NCBI RefSeq assembly: GCF_902652685.1
Contig: NZ_CACRUY010000022.1
Coordinates: 1-64,000 of the forward strand
Reading direction: 5' to 3'
Source: Mycobacterium sp. Marseille-P9652
GTDB taxonomy: Bacteria; Actinomycetota; Actinomycetes; Mycobacteriales; Mycobacteriaceae
DNA: 64,000 nt
Shown: positions 1 to 15,198 of the stretch, in pieces
How positions within the stretch are numbered: the stretch's first letter is position 1
Layout of the letters: the number at the start of each line of letters is the position of its first letter
The notes under the pieces: model-generated
What the model was told of the DNA's origin: nothing
Seen by the model: only the letters and a program-made list of their open reading frames with translations
The model's database searches: none
Position numbers and translations under genes: made by a program

Positions 1-2
1 CA

Positions 3-158
3 TCTGAACCGCCAACACCCAAGTTCGGCGAGGGACCGATGATCGGCGGAGGACTTCCTTTCGGACCCGAAGTAGTCCCGCCTCCACACGCCCACAAGCA
101 CTGGCTCGGCGAAACCAACATTCAAGAATGGGAAGAAGGCCCAGCCGCAAGTCATTAA
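3..158 (+). CDS. C-terminal end of an unidentified protein (partial, enters from left edge)
   Basis: An open frame runs from the left edge to a TAA at 156-158 and encodes about 51 residues. The segment is rich in Pro and Gly and ends in a more ordered tail containing HKHWLGETNIQEWEEG. The stop is followed by about 100 bp and then a small same-strand gene at 257. I do not recognise the family. The Pro-rich linker, a short C-terminal domain and a small downstream partner would suit the end of a secreted or polymorphic toxin-like protein, but this is inference. Base composition is lower in G+C than the rpoBC genes next door. Confidence 0.5.
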   Translation, partial: SEPPTPKFGEGPMIGGGLPFGPEVVPPPHAHKHWLGETNIQEWEEGPAASH

Positions 159-256
159 CCCGTTTCCGCGCAAGCGAAAGGACCACTGGAGATCAGCACA
201 GCGGCCAACAGCTTCTGCCCATTACCATTGTCTGACGGTGAGAAAGCATGGTGCTT

Positions 257-670
257 ATGAGCGTGATTCATGCCGAACTATCCGAGAAGCTGCATTTCGG
301 CGATGACGCGGTGTTGCTGGCCATGGACGACGCTGGGGTAAGTGAGGTATTGGCTGCGGTGACTCAGGCGGCGCAACAGGGCTCGGCTCAACTGGACCAC
401 GGGGCGACGATTCACCAGTTCCTCATCGAGCCTGGCGCGGCCGAAGTTGAGTTCAACGAAGGTCAAGTGGTGTGGCGGCTCGATCCGGCGAAGGCCGAAG
501 AAATCATCGTGTTGCTGGGGTCCATGATTGGTTCTGACATCCCGGAGGGCCACCACTATGTCGATATCTCCAAGCCTGCAGACACGTTCGTCCTCTCGCG
601 CAACGAGTACCCCCTCAACCAGCTACCCCCCGAAGCGGTGTATCCCCCGCGCGCCAGATCTGCAGATTGA
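257..670 (+). CDS. Small acidic protein of unknown function, possible immunity protein
   Basis: About 137 residues, no membrane segment and no signal peptide. The ATG at 257 is preferred over the in-frame ATG at 248 because the purine-rich GTGAGAAAG sits about 10 nt upstream of 257 but abuts 248. The middle contains GHHYVDISKPADTFVLSRNEYP, and the chain is acidic with short alternating helix/strand patterns, as in small cytoplasmic immunity-type proteins. It lies just downstream of the truncated gene at 3-158 on the same strand and ends at a strong terminator. No family was identified with certainty. G+C is lower than the neighbouring housekeeping genes, so the gene may have been acquired. 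Confidence 0.65.
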   Translation: MSVIHAELSEKLHFGDDAVLLAMDDAGVSEVLAAVTQAAQQGSAQLDHGATIHQFLIEPGAAEVEFNEGQVVWRLDPAKAEEIIVLLGSMIGSDIPEGHHYVDISKPADTFVLSRNEYPLNQLPPEAVYPPRARSAD

Positions 671-698
671 GTAACTGACAAGTGGCGTTCACGCTGCG

Positions 699-742
699 CA
701 ACGGAAAAGCCCCGGACCCAAGGGCCCGGGGCTTTTCCGTTG
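699..742. terminator. Bidirectional intrinsic terminator between the small + gene and rpoC
   Basis: A perfect 17-bp inverted repeat (arms 699-715 and 726-742, loop of 10 nt) has CCCCGG/CCGGGG at its centre and AAAA/TTTT towards its base. It lies between two convergent genes, ending at 670 (+) and 820 (-), so it can stop transcription from both sides. Confidence 0.85.
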
Positions 743-819
743 TGCGCCGACAGTAGCGGGGCGGCTACCCCGGTGGTCCGGCTCCTCAGCGGCTCGTACC
801 GAGCCGCATCGTCGTCGGA

Positions 820-4794
<3,975 letters not shown>

Positions 4795-4813
4795 TTAGTG
4801 ACTTCGAAAGTTG

Positions 4814-8509
<3,696 letters not shown>

Positions 8510-8569
8510 CTAAGACCACGGTGTCAAGTGGCGGGTGAGGTGGGCAGGAAGTAGCCAGCGCAACGTCCA

Positions 8570-8598
8570 ACAATAGCGCAGGACGGCGCATTCCTCAA
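8570..8598 (-). promoter_or_regulatory. Candidate rpoBC promoter
   Basis: On the minus strand a -35 element TTGAGG (8593-8598) is separated by exactly 17 bp from a -10 element TATTGT (8570-8575). Transcription would start near 8563, giving a leader of roughly 215 nt before the rpoB TTG. A weaker second candidate, TTGACG (8710-8715) with 17 bp to CAGTCT (8687-8692), lies upstream. Confidence 0.5.
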
Positions 8599-8841
8599 CT
8601 ACCCAGCATCGTGGCCGTCCCGGGGACATCGGCGCTGGCTGGCGATCACGAATTTCCCTGAACAGATACGGCACATGCTGCCCAACAGACTGACCCGTTT
8701 CGGCCGCCCCGTCAAGAGGACGTGGCCGCCGTGACGCCAACTTATCGCGAATTTAGCGTGCGGCGCCTTCGGCCGTGCACAGCCCGGCGAGGGCCCGCCC
8801 GGCGGTGCCCAAATCGGGATGGCTGGTCCCAGTGGCGCGGT

Positions 8842-9852
8842 TCAGTGACCCCACTGGTCGGACTGGTACTGGTGCGTGCCCTCGAGGTCGTCGAGGATGG
8901 CGGCCTGCGCCTTCTTGGGCAGCGTGTGCAGCATCTCGCGCACCCGGGCCTGGCGGCGGCCGACGGCCTTGCGCTCCGGCATGCCAGGCGACGCGACGAT
9001 CTGCGGGGGCACACCCTCGATCTCCTCAACACCGCCGGCGTGCTGGCCGGCGTCGACCGCGGCCTGCTCCTCGGCCATGGTCGCCTCGTCCTTCTCCTCG
9101 GACATGCCGATCGGCCCGATGCGGCGGCCGTTGAGGAACTGCCGCACCACCGGCTCGTCGCTGGTCAGCAGCACCTCGCGCGGGCCGAACATGACCAGCT
9201 TGCGGCGGAACAGCATGCCCATGTTGTCGGGCACCGTGCGGGCGATGTTGATGTTGTGCGTGACGATGAGGATGGTCGCGTCGATCTGGGCGTTGATGTC
9301 CAGGATCAGCTGGCTCAGGTAGGCCGTGCGGACGGGGTCCAGACCGGAGTCGGGCTCGTCGCAGAGGATGATCTGCGGGTCGAGCACCAGGGAGCGGGCC
9401 AGGCCGGCGCGCTTCCGCATACCGCCGGAGATCTCGCCCGGGAACTTCTTCTCGTCCCCGCCGAGGCCGACCATCGTCAGCTTCTCCATGACGATGTCGC
9501 GGATCTCGCTTTCCTTCTTCTTGGTGTGCTCGCGCAACGGGAAGGCGGTGTTGTCGTAGAGGTTCATCGACCCGAACAGGGCGCCGTCCTGGAACATCAC
9601 GCCGAACAGCGTGCGGATCTCGTAGAGCTCCTTGGCCGAGCACTCGATGATGTCGGTGCCGTCGATGACGATCGACCCGCGTTCCGGGCGGAGCAGGCCG
9701 ATCAGCGACTTCAGGAAGACGGATTTGCCGGTACCCGAGGGACCGAGCAGAACGCTGACCTCACCCGCGGGGATGGTCAGCGTCACGTCCTCCCAAATCC
9801 GCGAGGGTCCGAAGGACTTCGTTAGTCCGTTGACCTCGATAGCGATGCCCAT
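8842..9852 (-). CDS. mkl: Mce transporter ATPase MceG (Mkl)
   Basis: 336-residue ABC ATPase that powers the Mce lipid/cholesterol import systems at the inner membrane. Walker A GPSGTGKS is at residues 37-44; the signature ISGGMRKR and Walker B ILCDEPDSGLD follow in order, with a downstream switch His (VTHN). The C-terminal ~90 residues after the ATPase fold (from about GPIGMSEEKDE) are the extension typical of the actinobacterial MceG proteins. The ATG at 9852 has GGAGGGG 7 nt upstream and an in-frame TAG just before it, so a longer N-terminus as annotated in M. tuberculosis is not possible here. In M. tuberculosis a block of toxin-antitoxin genes separates mkl from rpoB; here they are adjacent. 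Confidence 0.95.
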   Translation of the reverse strand: MGIAIEVNGLTKSFGPSRIWEDVTLTIPAGEVSVLLGPSGTGKSVFLKSLIGLLRPERGSIVIDGTDIIECSAKELYEIRTLFGVMFQDGALFGSMNLYDNTAFPLREHTKKKESEIRDIVMEKLTMVGLGGDEKKFPGEISGGMRKRAGLARSLVLDPQIILCDEPDSGLDPVRTAYLSQLILDINAQIDATILIVTHNINIARTVPDNMGMLFRRKLVMFGPREVLLTSDEPVVRQFLNGRRIGPIGMSEEKDEATMAEEQAAVDAGQHAGGVEEIEGVPPQIVASPGMPERKAVGRRQARVREMLHTLPKKAQAAILDDLEGTHQYQSDQWGH

Positions 9853-9910
9853 GGGAGACCCCTCCGTCTACGCGTGCGCCTGCCACCTGCCCTTTTGTGT
9901 GGCATCAGTC

Positions 9911-9916
9911 ACTGTA
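9911..9916 (-). promoter_or_regulatory. Candidate -10 element of mkl
   Basis: TACAGT on the minus strand matches the mycobacterial TANNNT -10 pattern about 60 nt upstream of the mkl ATG. No convincing -35 element accompanies it. The rest of 9853-10021 shows nothing else. Confidence 0.3.
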
Positions 9917-10021
9917 GCGCACGGTTGGGCAACGGCATCAGGGTTGGACGGGACCGCGGGCAAATATTGGCCGAGCCGAGATCACGGCGCACCGCGCCCG
10001 GTGGGCGTTACTGCACGCGCG

Positions 10022-11530
10022 TTAGCTCGGCGCCCAGTTGCCGTGAAAGCCCATCGGCACCCGCTGCGGCAGGTGCACGGTCGCCATCGGCTCGAGCGTC
10101 TGGGCGTCCACCACCAGCAGCTGGCCCTCGTCCCGGCCGCCGTGATAGCCGTAACCCATCAGGACGCCGTCGTCCTCGGCCCGGGCTGACGGGTTGGGCA
10201 CGAAGGACATCTCCCCGATGCGCAGATCCGGGTCGAGCGATGCGGTTTCGCAGGAGCCGGTCTCGTAATCGTGCTTGTACAACGACGTCGACGAGCCCGA
10301 CTTCCCGTCGCCGAGGTAGCCGAAGCCGACGGTGTACCCGAAGCGGTGCCTGGACCCCAGCCGGCCCTCGTCGATTCGCGGGAACTCCTGGGGCCGGTCG
10401 TCGCGTCGCTCGGCGCTCACCGCGCCGGTCGTCAGGTTGATCGTCCAGCGGTCCAGGGTGGGCGGGCAGTCGCCGGGGCCGTGCCGGTCGCGGTCGAACA
10501 TCCGCTCGTAGCTCACGACGTCGAGCACCAAAAACTCGTGGCCGTCCCGCATCTCGGAGTAGGCGTTGAGCGGGTGGTAGACGTAGCACGGTTCGATCTC
10601 GAACCAGCGGATGGCATCCTTGCCCGCATTGCTCCCGTGGCCCTCGCGCGGCATCACGCCGATGCGCGCCGGGTAGCGGGGGTTCCACGAGTAGGGCATC
10701 CGGTCGGAGTGCTTGGGGTTGCGGTTCATCATCGCGGTGATCGGATCCGGCACGCGGACCCGTCCGATCAGCGACTGCAGCGCCAGCCGGGCCGGAACGC
10801 TCAGCCAGCGCGGCGCGTTCACCGGCAGCACCTGCACGGGGTCGAACGTGACCGGCAGGTCGTAGATGACGACGTATTTCTCCGTCAACGAGAAGTCGTG
10901 CATCATCGGGGACCCCGACACCTCGATGTCGACCGTGCGGCGGGCCCGGCCCCGGGTGTCGATCACCGAGTACTGGACGGTGCGGCCGCGGGCGTAGGAG
11001 TAGGAGACGGCGTGCAGTTCACCGGTGCGGGGGTCGCGGTGCGGGTGGGCCGTGTAGCCGCCGTACAGGGTGCCGTCGAAGTCGCAGGTCCCGACGGTGT
11101 CCAGGTCGTCGGTGAGTTCGTAGTTGGCGACACCGCCCTCGACCAGCGCGAGGGTCCGTCCGGCGTGGGTCAGCACGTTGGTGTTGGCCCCCATCGACAC
11201 GATGCCGGCCCGGGGGTCGAGCCGGCGCGGCGCCGGCTCACCCAGCGTGGCGCACACGGACAGGCTGCGCACCCAGCGGTTGCGGTACCAGCGCGCCTTG
11301 CCGTCGCGCAGCGCCACGCCGTGCACCATGCCGTCCCCGCTGAACCAGTGATAGGTGGCCGGGTCGACCTCGGCGGCGGGGTTGGGGCCGTTGCGCAGGT
11401 AGCGCCCGTCCAGGTGTTCGGGAAGGTGGCCGGTGACCGGCAGGTCGGTGGCGGTCACTTCGGCGTCCACGGGCGCCAGGAAGCCCTCCAGGTAGGGGTT
11501 GGCGGTTTCGGCGGTTTGCATGGACGTCAC
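10022..11530 (-). CDS. Carotenoid oxygenase (RPE65/CCO family)
   Basis: 502 residues. The family uses a non-haem Fe(II) held by four His at the axis of a seven-bladed propeller to cleave carotenoid or stilbene double bonds. His residues in the expected contexts are visible: TAHPHRDP, MMHDFSLTEKY, CYVYHPLNAY and, at the C-terminus, MGFHGNWAP. HWFSGDGMVHG near residue 62 is also typical. GTG start at 11530 with AGGAG 7 nt upstream. It corresponds in position to Rv0654, whose product cleaves carotenoids and apocarotenoids. The natural substrate is not shown by the sequence. It is divergent from a TetR regulator, with an operator in between, so substrate-induced control is likely. Confidence 0.93.
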   Translation of the reverse strand: MTSMQTAETANPYLEGFLAPVDAEVTATDLPVTGHLPEHLDGRYLRNGPNPAAEVDPATYHWFSGDGMVHGVALRDGKARWYRNRWVRSLSVCATLGEPAPRRLDPRAGIVSMGANTNVLTHAGRTLALVEGGVANYELTDDLDTVGTCDFDGTLYGGYTAHPHRDPRTGELHAVSYSYARGRTVQYSVIDTRGRARRTVDIEVSGSPMMHDFSLTEKYVVIYDLPVTFDPVQVLPVNAPRWLSVPARLALQSLIGRVRVPDPITAMMNRNPKHSDRMPYSWNPRYPARIGVMPREGHGSNAGKDAIRWFEIEPCYVYHPLNAYSEMRDGHEFLVLDVVSYERMFDRDRHGPGDCPPTLDRWTINLTTGAVSAERRDDRPQEFPRIDEGRLGSRHRFGYTVGFGYLGDGKSGSSTSLYKHDYETGSCETASLDPDLRIGEMSFVPNPSARAEDDGVLMGYGYHGGRDEGQLLVVDAQTLEPMATVHLPQRVPMGFHGNWAPS

Positions 11531-11540
11531 GTCTGAGCTC

Positions 11541-11568
11541 CTATAACATCGTTATTACAGCGTTATAG
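11541..11568. promoter_or_regulatory. TetR-type operator between carotenoid oxygenase and its regulator
   Basis: Outer arms CTATAAC (11541-11547) and GTTATAG (11562-11568) form an inverted repeat, and an inner ATAAC-3-GTTAT palindrome (11543-11555) overlaps it. On the minus strand ATAACGCTGT and ATAACGATGT repeat directly at 11-bp spacing. The A+T-rich 62-bp intergenic space also holds a TAACCT -10 candidate (11570-11575) for the TetR gene, so a bound repressor would block both genes. Confidence 0.6.
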
Positions 11569-11592
11569 CTAACCTACGCCCCGAATGCGAAA

Positions 11593-12300
11593 ATGGCAAC
11601 GATGGCTTCTGAGATGGTTTCTGGTTTGACCCCTCCGCTGGAGCGCAGCGTCCGTGACGAAATGCTGCGCGCCGCCGTCGACCTGCTGCACGAGCACGGC
11701 CCCGACGCGCTGCAGACGCGGAAGATCGCCGGCGCGGCCGGCACGTCGACGATGGCGGTCTACACCCATTTCGGCGGGATGCGGGGCCTGGTCGCCGAGC
11801 TCGCCGACGAGGGATTCCGCCAGCTCGACGCCGCGCTCACGAACCCGGAGAGCGCCGACCCCGTCGCCGACCTGTTCGCGCTGGGCGCCGCGTACCGGCG
11901 CTACGCGATCGGGCGCCCGCACCTGTATCGACTGATGTTCGGCAGCACCAGCGCCCACGGCATCAACGCGCCGGCGGGCAACATCCTGGGTCTGCCGGTC
12001 GCCGAGATCGAGCGGCACATCCCCAGCTTCGCGCGCCTGGTGCGCGCGGTGCAGCGCTGCATGCGCGCGGGGCGGATCACCGTCGGGTCAGCCGACGACG
12101 ACGCCACCGTGGTTGCGACGGCCGCACAGTTCTGGGCGATGCTGCACGGGTTCGTCATGCTCGAACTGGGCGGCTTCTACGGCGACGACGGCGCGGCTGT
12201 CGCGCCGGTGCTCGACGCGATGAGGTCGAATCTACTTGTGGCGCTTGGCGATTCGCCCGATCTGGTGGAGCGGTCGCGGCTGGCCGCGGCTGGCGGCTGA
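11593..12300 (+). CDS. TetR/AcrR family transcriptional regulator
   Basis: 235 residues. The N-terminal helix-turn-helix (about residues 20-65) shows the TetR pattern ALQTRKIAGAAGTSTMAVYTHFGG. The C-terminal ~150 residues form the ligand-binding/dimer domain (YRRYAIGRPHLYRLMFG is a common TetR_C motif). ATG at 11593 is used; a second ATG three codons downstream is possible, and no strong ribosome site marks either. It is the positional equivalent of Rv0653c. Divergent from the carotenoid oxygenase and probably controls it and itself; the inducer is unknown. Confidence 0.9.
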   Translation: MATMASEMVSGLTPPLERSVRDEMLRAAVDLLHEHGPDALQTRKIAGAAGTSTMAVYTHFGGMRGLVAELADEGFRQLDAALTNPESADPVADLFALGAAYRRYAIGRPHLYRLMFGSTSAHGINAPAGNILGLPVAEIERHIPSFARLVRAVQRCMRAGRITVGSADDDATVVATAAQFWAMLHGFVMLELGGFYGDDGAAVAPVLDAMRSNLLVALGDSPDLVERSRLAAAGG

Positions 12301-12307
12301 GCGCACG

Positions 12308-12339
12308 AAACCCCCGGAACGCAGGCGTTCCGGGGGTTT
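12308..12339. terminator. Bidirectional terminator between TetR gene and rplL
   Basis: A 14-bp perfect stem (12308-12321 with 12326-12339) and 4-nt loop, with AAACCCCC on one side and GGGGGTTTT on the other, lies between two convergent genes. Confidence 0.85.
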
Positions 12340-12351
12340 TCGCGGCGTGAC

Positions 12352-12744
12352 TTACTTGACGGTGACGCTGGCGCCGGCGGCCTCGAGCTTGGCCTTGGCC
12401 TCGTCGGCGGCCTCCTTGGTGACCTTCTCCAGCAGCGGCTTGGGGGCGCCGTCGACGAGGTCCTTGGCCTCCTTCAGGCCCAGGCCGGAGACGATCTCGC
12501 GGACCACCTTGATGACACCGATCTTCTTGTCGCCGGCGCCCTCGAGGATGACGTCGAACTCGGACTGCTCCTCGGCGGCCTCGGCGGGCGCGCCGCCGCC
12601 GGCCGGGCCGGCCGCGGCAACGGCGACCGGGGCGGCCGCGGTGACCTCGAAGGTCTCCTCGAACTTCTTGACGAAGTCAGAGAGCTCGAGCAGGGTCATC
12701 TCCTTGAACGCGTCGAGCAGTTCGTCGCTGGACATCTTTGCCAT
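12352..12744 (-). CDS. rplL: 50S ribosomal protein L7/L12
   Basis: 130 residues with the classical layout: N-terminal dimerisation helix pair (residues 1-33), an Ala/Gly/Pro-rich hinge (about 35-60), and the C-terminal factor-binding domain containing [30 protein letters not shown]. It forms the flexible stalk that recruits EF-Tu, EF-G and IF2. It follows rplJ by 30 bp and is co-transcribed with it. Confidence 0.99.
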   Translation of the reverse strand: MAKMSSDELLDAFKEMTLLELSDFVKKFEETFEVTAAAPVAVAAAGPAGGGAPAEAAEEQSEFDVILEGAGDKKIGVIKVVREIVSGLGLKEAKDLVDGAPKPLLEKVTKEAADEAKAKLEAAGASVTVK

Positions 12745-12774
12745 GGTGTGGGTCCTTCCTGGTTTGGGTGGGGT

Positions 12775-13404
12775 TTATTCGGCTTCTGCCGGTGCTTCGG
12801 CGGGCGCCTCGGCGGATGCTTCGGTGGGCGCCTCGGCGGATGCTTCGGCGGGGGCTTCGGCCGGTGCTTCGGCGGCCGGTGCAGGAGCTTCTGTTGCCTT
12901 CTTCTCCTGCAGCGCGGCCGCGAGCCGGGCCATCTGCGAGGCCGGGGCGGCGAACAGGCCGGCCGCCTTGGCGAGGTTGCCCTTCATCGCACCGGCCAGC
13001 TTCGCCAGCAGCACCTCGCGCGACTCCAGGTCGGCGATGCGCTCCACCTCGGACACCGTCAGCGGGTGGCCGTCCATGTAGCCGCCCTTGATGACCAGGG
13101 CCTTGTGCTCGCGGGCGAAGTTCTTGATGGCCTTGGCCGCGTCCACCGGCTCACCGGTGACGAACGCGATGGCCGTCGGGCCGGCGAACAGCTCGTCGAG
13201 CCCCTCGACGCCGGCCTCCGTGGCGGCACGCTTGATCAGCGTGTTCTTGGCCACCGAGTAGGTGGCCGAGCCGTTCAGCGAACGGCGCAGCTCGGCGAGG
13301 TTCGCCACCGTCAGGCCACGGTATTCGGTGACCAGGGTCGCGGTGGAATTCCTGAACTGCTCCGTGATGTCTGCGACGGCGGTGGCCTTATCAGCCCTGG
13401 CCAT
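12775..13404 (-). CDS. rplJ: 50S ribosomal protein L10 with repetitive acidic tail
   Basis: 209 residues from ATG 13404, which has AGGAGG 6 nt upstream; longer upstream reading is spurious. The body ([17 protein letters not shown] to [12 protein letters not shown]) matches L10, which anchors the L7/L12 stalk. M. tuberculosis L10 is 178 residues. Here the C-terminus carries about 35 extra residues of Ala/Glu/Pro/Ser repeats ([12 protein letters not shown] type), encoded by a tandem 24-bp DNA repeat. The tail should extend from the stalk side where L12 helices dock. Preceded by a probable L10 leader, so translation is likely autoregulated. Confidence 0.97.
   Translation of the reverse strand: MARADKATAVADITEQFRNSTATLVTEYRGLTVANLAELRRSLNGSATYSVAKNTLIKRAATEAGVEGLDELFAGPTAIAFVTGEPVDAAKAIKNFAREHKALVIKGGYMDGHPLTVSEVERIADLESREVLLAKLAGAMKGNLAKAAGLFAAPASQMARLAAALQEKKATEAPAPAAEAPAEAPAEASAEAPTEASAEAPAEAPAEAE
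12793..12864. repeat. 24-bp tandem repeat inside rplJ
   Basis: Three consecutive 24-bp units start at 12793, 12817 and 12841. Units one and two differ at one base; unit three has drifted by about four. Each encodes eight residues of the Ala/Glu/Pro/Ser tail of L10, so unit number can change without frameshift. Confidence 0.85.
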
Positions 13405-13625
13405 GCACACCTCCTGGGGGTGAAAGTCTTTCCTCGACGTGTCGTCTCGACCGACCGGAGAACGACGAACGCCCCGGCGCAGGAAACGGCCGGGGCGTGA
13501 AGACGCGCCGGGCAAGCCGGCGCTGATGCCTCGTCCTCCTGCGTGGGCCGCCGGGATGCTCCCGGGCCTTCGACCGATTTCTCGGTGACCGACGGTCTTC
13601 GGTGGATCGGCACCCAGGATAGCGT
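13405..13625 (-). ncRNA. Probable L10 leader (autoregulatory mRNA region) upstream of rplJ
   Basis: About 220-250 bp without a gene between the ROK kinase and rplJ, on the rplJ strand. It contains a strong hairpin, CGCCCCGGC (13470-13478) with GCCGGGGCG (13489-13497), plus further G+C-rich inverted segments upstream. L10(L12)4 binds such leaders in many bacteria to repress rplJL translation. I did not model the kink-turn, so the assignment rests on position and structure density. Confidence 0.5.
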
Positions 13626-13654
13626 GACCGGCGCGCCCGGCCAAAACCGTCGCG

Positions 13655-14575
13655 TTATGCCGGCGGCGGGCCGATCGTCGCCAGGCGGGCCGCACCCACG
13701 AGACCGGCGTCGCCGCCGAGCTCGGCCGGCGCGACGCGCAGGCCCGCCAGGAAGTCCAGGCCGGCGTAGGAGGCCAGCGCCGTGCGCAGCGGGTCGAACA
13801 GCAGGGGCCCGGATTTCGCGACCCCGCCCCCGATGACGACAAGGTCGAGGTCGCACACCGCCGCCACCGAGGCGATCATCGCCGCCACCGCGTCGGCGCC
13901 ACGCCGAAAGGCGGCCTGCGCCAACGCATCTCCGGCCGCCGCCGCGGCGGCCAGCTCCCGGGCGCCCGCCCCGGGCGGGGCCGCCCACCCGTTCTCCCGC
14001 GCCCAGCGCACCATCGACGGGCCGGACGCGACGGTCTCCACGCAGCCCCGCCCGCCGCATGCGCAGGGCCGCCCACCCGGGTCGACCACGACGTGGCCGA
14101 CGTGGCCGGCGTTGCCGGTGCGGCCGGAGTAGGGAACGCCGCCGAGGATCAGGCCGCCGCCCACACCGGTGGACACCACCATGCCCAGCAGGAAGGCCGA
14201 GCCGCGGCCCGCGCCGCGCCAGTGCTCCCCCAGCGCCATGCACAGCGCGTCCCCGGCGAGGGCGACGGGCACGCCGGGCGTCATCGCGGCGACCCGGTCG
14301 CGCAGGGGGAAGCCGCGCCAGGACGGGATGTTGACCGGGCTGACCGTCCCGCTGTCCAGGTGGATCGGACCCGCCGACGCGATGCCCACCGCCGCGACGG
14401 GACCCCCGGCCGCACCCAGCGCGTCGGTCACGCTCGCGGCGACCGCGGCCCACACGTCCTCGGCGCCGGCCCCGGGTGGAGTGGGCCTGGTGGCGGTGTA
14501 GGTCAGCGCGCCGGCGGCGTCGGCCAGCCCCGCCGCGATCTTGGTGCCGCCGATGTCCAGGCAGAGGGTAAGCAT
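13655..14575 (-). CDS. ROK-family sugar kinase (glucokinase-like)
   Basis: 306 residues. The N-terminal ATP-binding DIGGTK motif is at residues 7-12, followed by the sugar-binding [10 protein letters not shown] segment containing the probable catalytic Asp (near residue 108) and the ROK signature [22 protein letters not shown], whose CxCGxxGC cysteines bind structural zinc. Likely phosphorylates glucose, mannose or an N-acyl sugar; the exact sugar cannot be told from sequence. It starts 5 bp after the stop of the upstream gene in an operon with the GH38 mannosidase, which suggests it handles a released hexose. Positional equivalent of Rv0650. Confidence 0.9.
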   Translation of the reverse strand: MLTLCLDIGGTKIAAGLADAAGALTYTATRPTPPGAGAEDVWAAVAASVTDALGAAGGPVAAVGIASAGPIHLDSGTVSPVNIPSWRGFPLRDRVAAMTPGVPVALAGDALCMALGEHWRGAGRGSAFLLGMVVSTGVGGGLILGGVPYSGRTGNAGHVGHVVVDPGGRPCACGGRGCVETVASGPSMVRWARENGWAAPPGAGARELAAAAAAGDALAQAAFRRGADAVAAMIASVAAVCDLDLVVIGGGVAKSGPLLFDPLRTALASYAGLDFLAGLRVAPAELGGDAGLVGAARLATIGPPPA

Positions 14576-14580
14576 GGCGA

Positions 14581-15198
14581 TCAGTGCCGGTGGGTGTTGT
14601 CGGGCTGGCGCGGGTCACCGGGATGCTCATAGCCGGGGGCCAGGCGGACCAGCGCGGCGCGGCGCTCGTCCAGCCACACCCGGAAGGCCCGCCGGCGCGC
14701 GGCGCCGAGCAGGTCGCGGGCGATCGCCGCGCGGACCTCGGTCAGCGGTGGCACCACGGGCGACGGGGCGCGCCAGCCGTGCGGGCCGGGGCACGCGGTG
14801 GCGAAGCGCAGCGGGTTGCGGGCGTGGTAGTCGGCCAGGTCGTCGTCGCTGACCCGCACCCCGGAGGTGACGTCGGCGAACACCGCCCGCGCCCGGGGAT
14901 CGGCCAGCGCGGCCGCGGCGACACTGCCGATCTCCAACCGGGCCGTCGCATCGGGCAGCAGTTCTTCCTCGGCCGGGGCGCCCGCGGCGGTGACCCCGCG
15001 CGCGTCGGCCTCGGCGGCGATCACCCGCTCGGTGACGAGCAGCTGGGTGAGCCAGCGGCGCAGTTGGCGACCTTCGCTGGTGCCGCGCGCGGGGAGCGCG
15101 GCGGCGGCCGGCCCGGAGCGCAGGTGCGCCTCGGCCGCGTCGACCTCGCCGACGGCGACGGCGCCGCCTGCGACGGTCGCCACCCATTCGTCGGTCAT
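14581..15198 (-). CDS. PrsA/SurA-like protein without a PPIase domain (the 'FabD2' gene position)
   Basis: 205 residues from ATG 15198, overlapping the mannosidase stop by 4 bp (ATGA). Its equivalent in M. tuberculosis, Rv0649, is labelled malonyl-CoA:ACP transacylase (FabD2), but there is no GHSxG nucleophile motif and the chain is far too short. Instead it shows RRWLTQLLVTERVIAAEADARG (about residues 45-66), then VSDDDLADYHARNPLRF (about 120-136), then an Arg-rich helix RAFRVWLDERRAALV near the end. This is the order of N- and C-terminal helices in SurA/PrsA/PpiC-type foldases, with the isomerase domain missing. No signal peptide. Function unknown. Confidence 0.8.
   Translation of the reverse strand: MTDEWVATVAGGAVAVGEVDAAEAHLRSGPAAAALPARGTSEGRQLRRWLTQLLVTERVIAAEADARGVTAAGAPAEEELLPDATARLEIGSVAAAALADPRARAVFADVTSGVRVSDDDLADYHARNPLRFATACPGPHGWRAPSPVVPPLTEVRAAIARDLLGAARRRAFRVWLDERRAALVRLAPGYEHPGDPRQPDNTHRH

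Noticed and set aside
8510-8740. 76-codon frame between mkl and rpoB
   Set aside because: It spans the proposed rpoB promoters and has no recognisable protein features.
13405-13842. N-terminal extension of rplJ to 13842
   Set aside because: Known L10 starts MARADKA with a strong ribosome site at 13404; the extension is the leader and part of the ROK gene antiphase.
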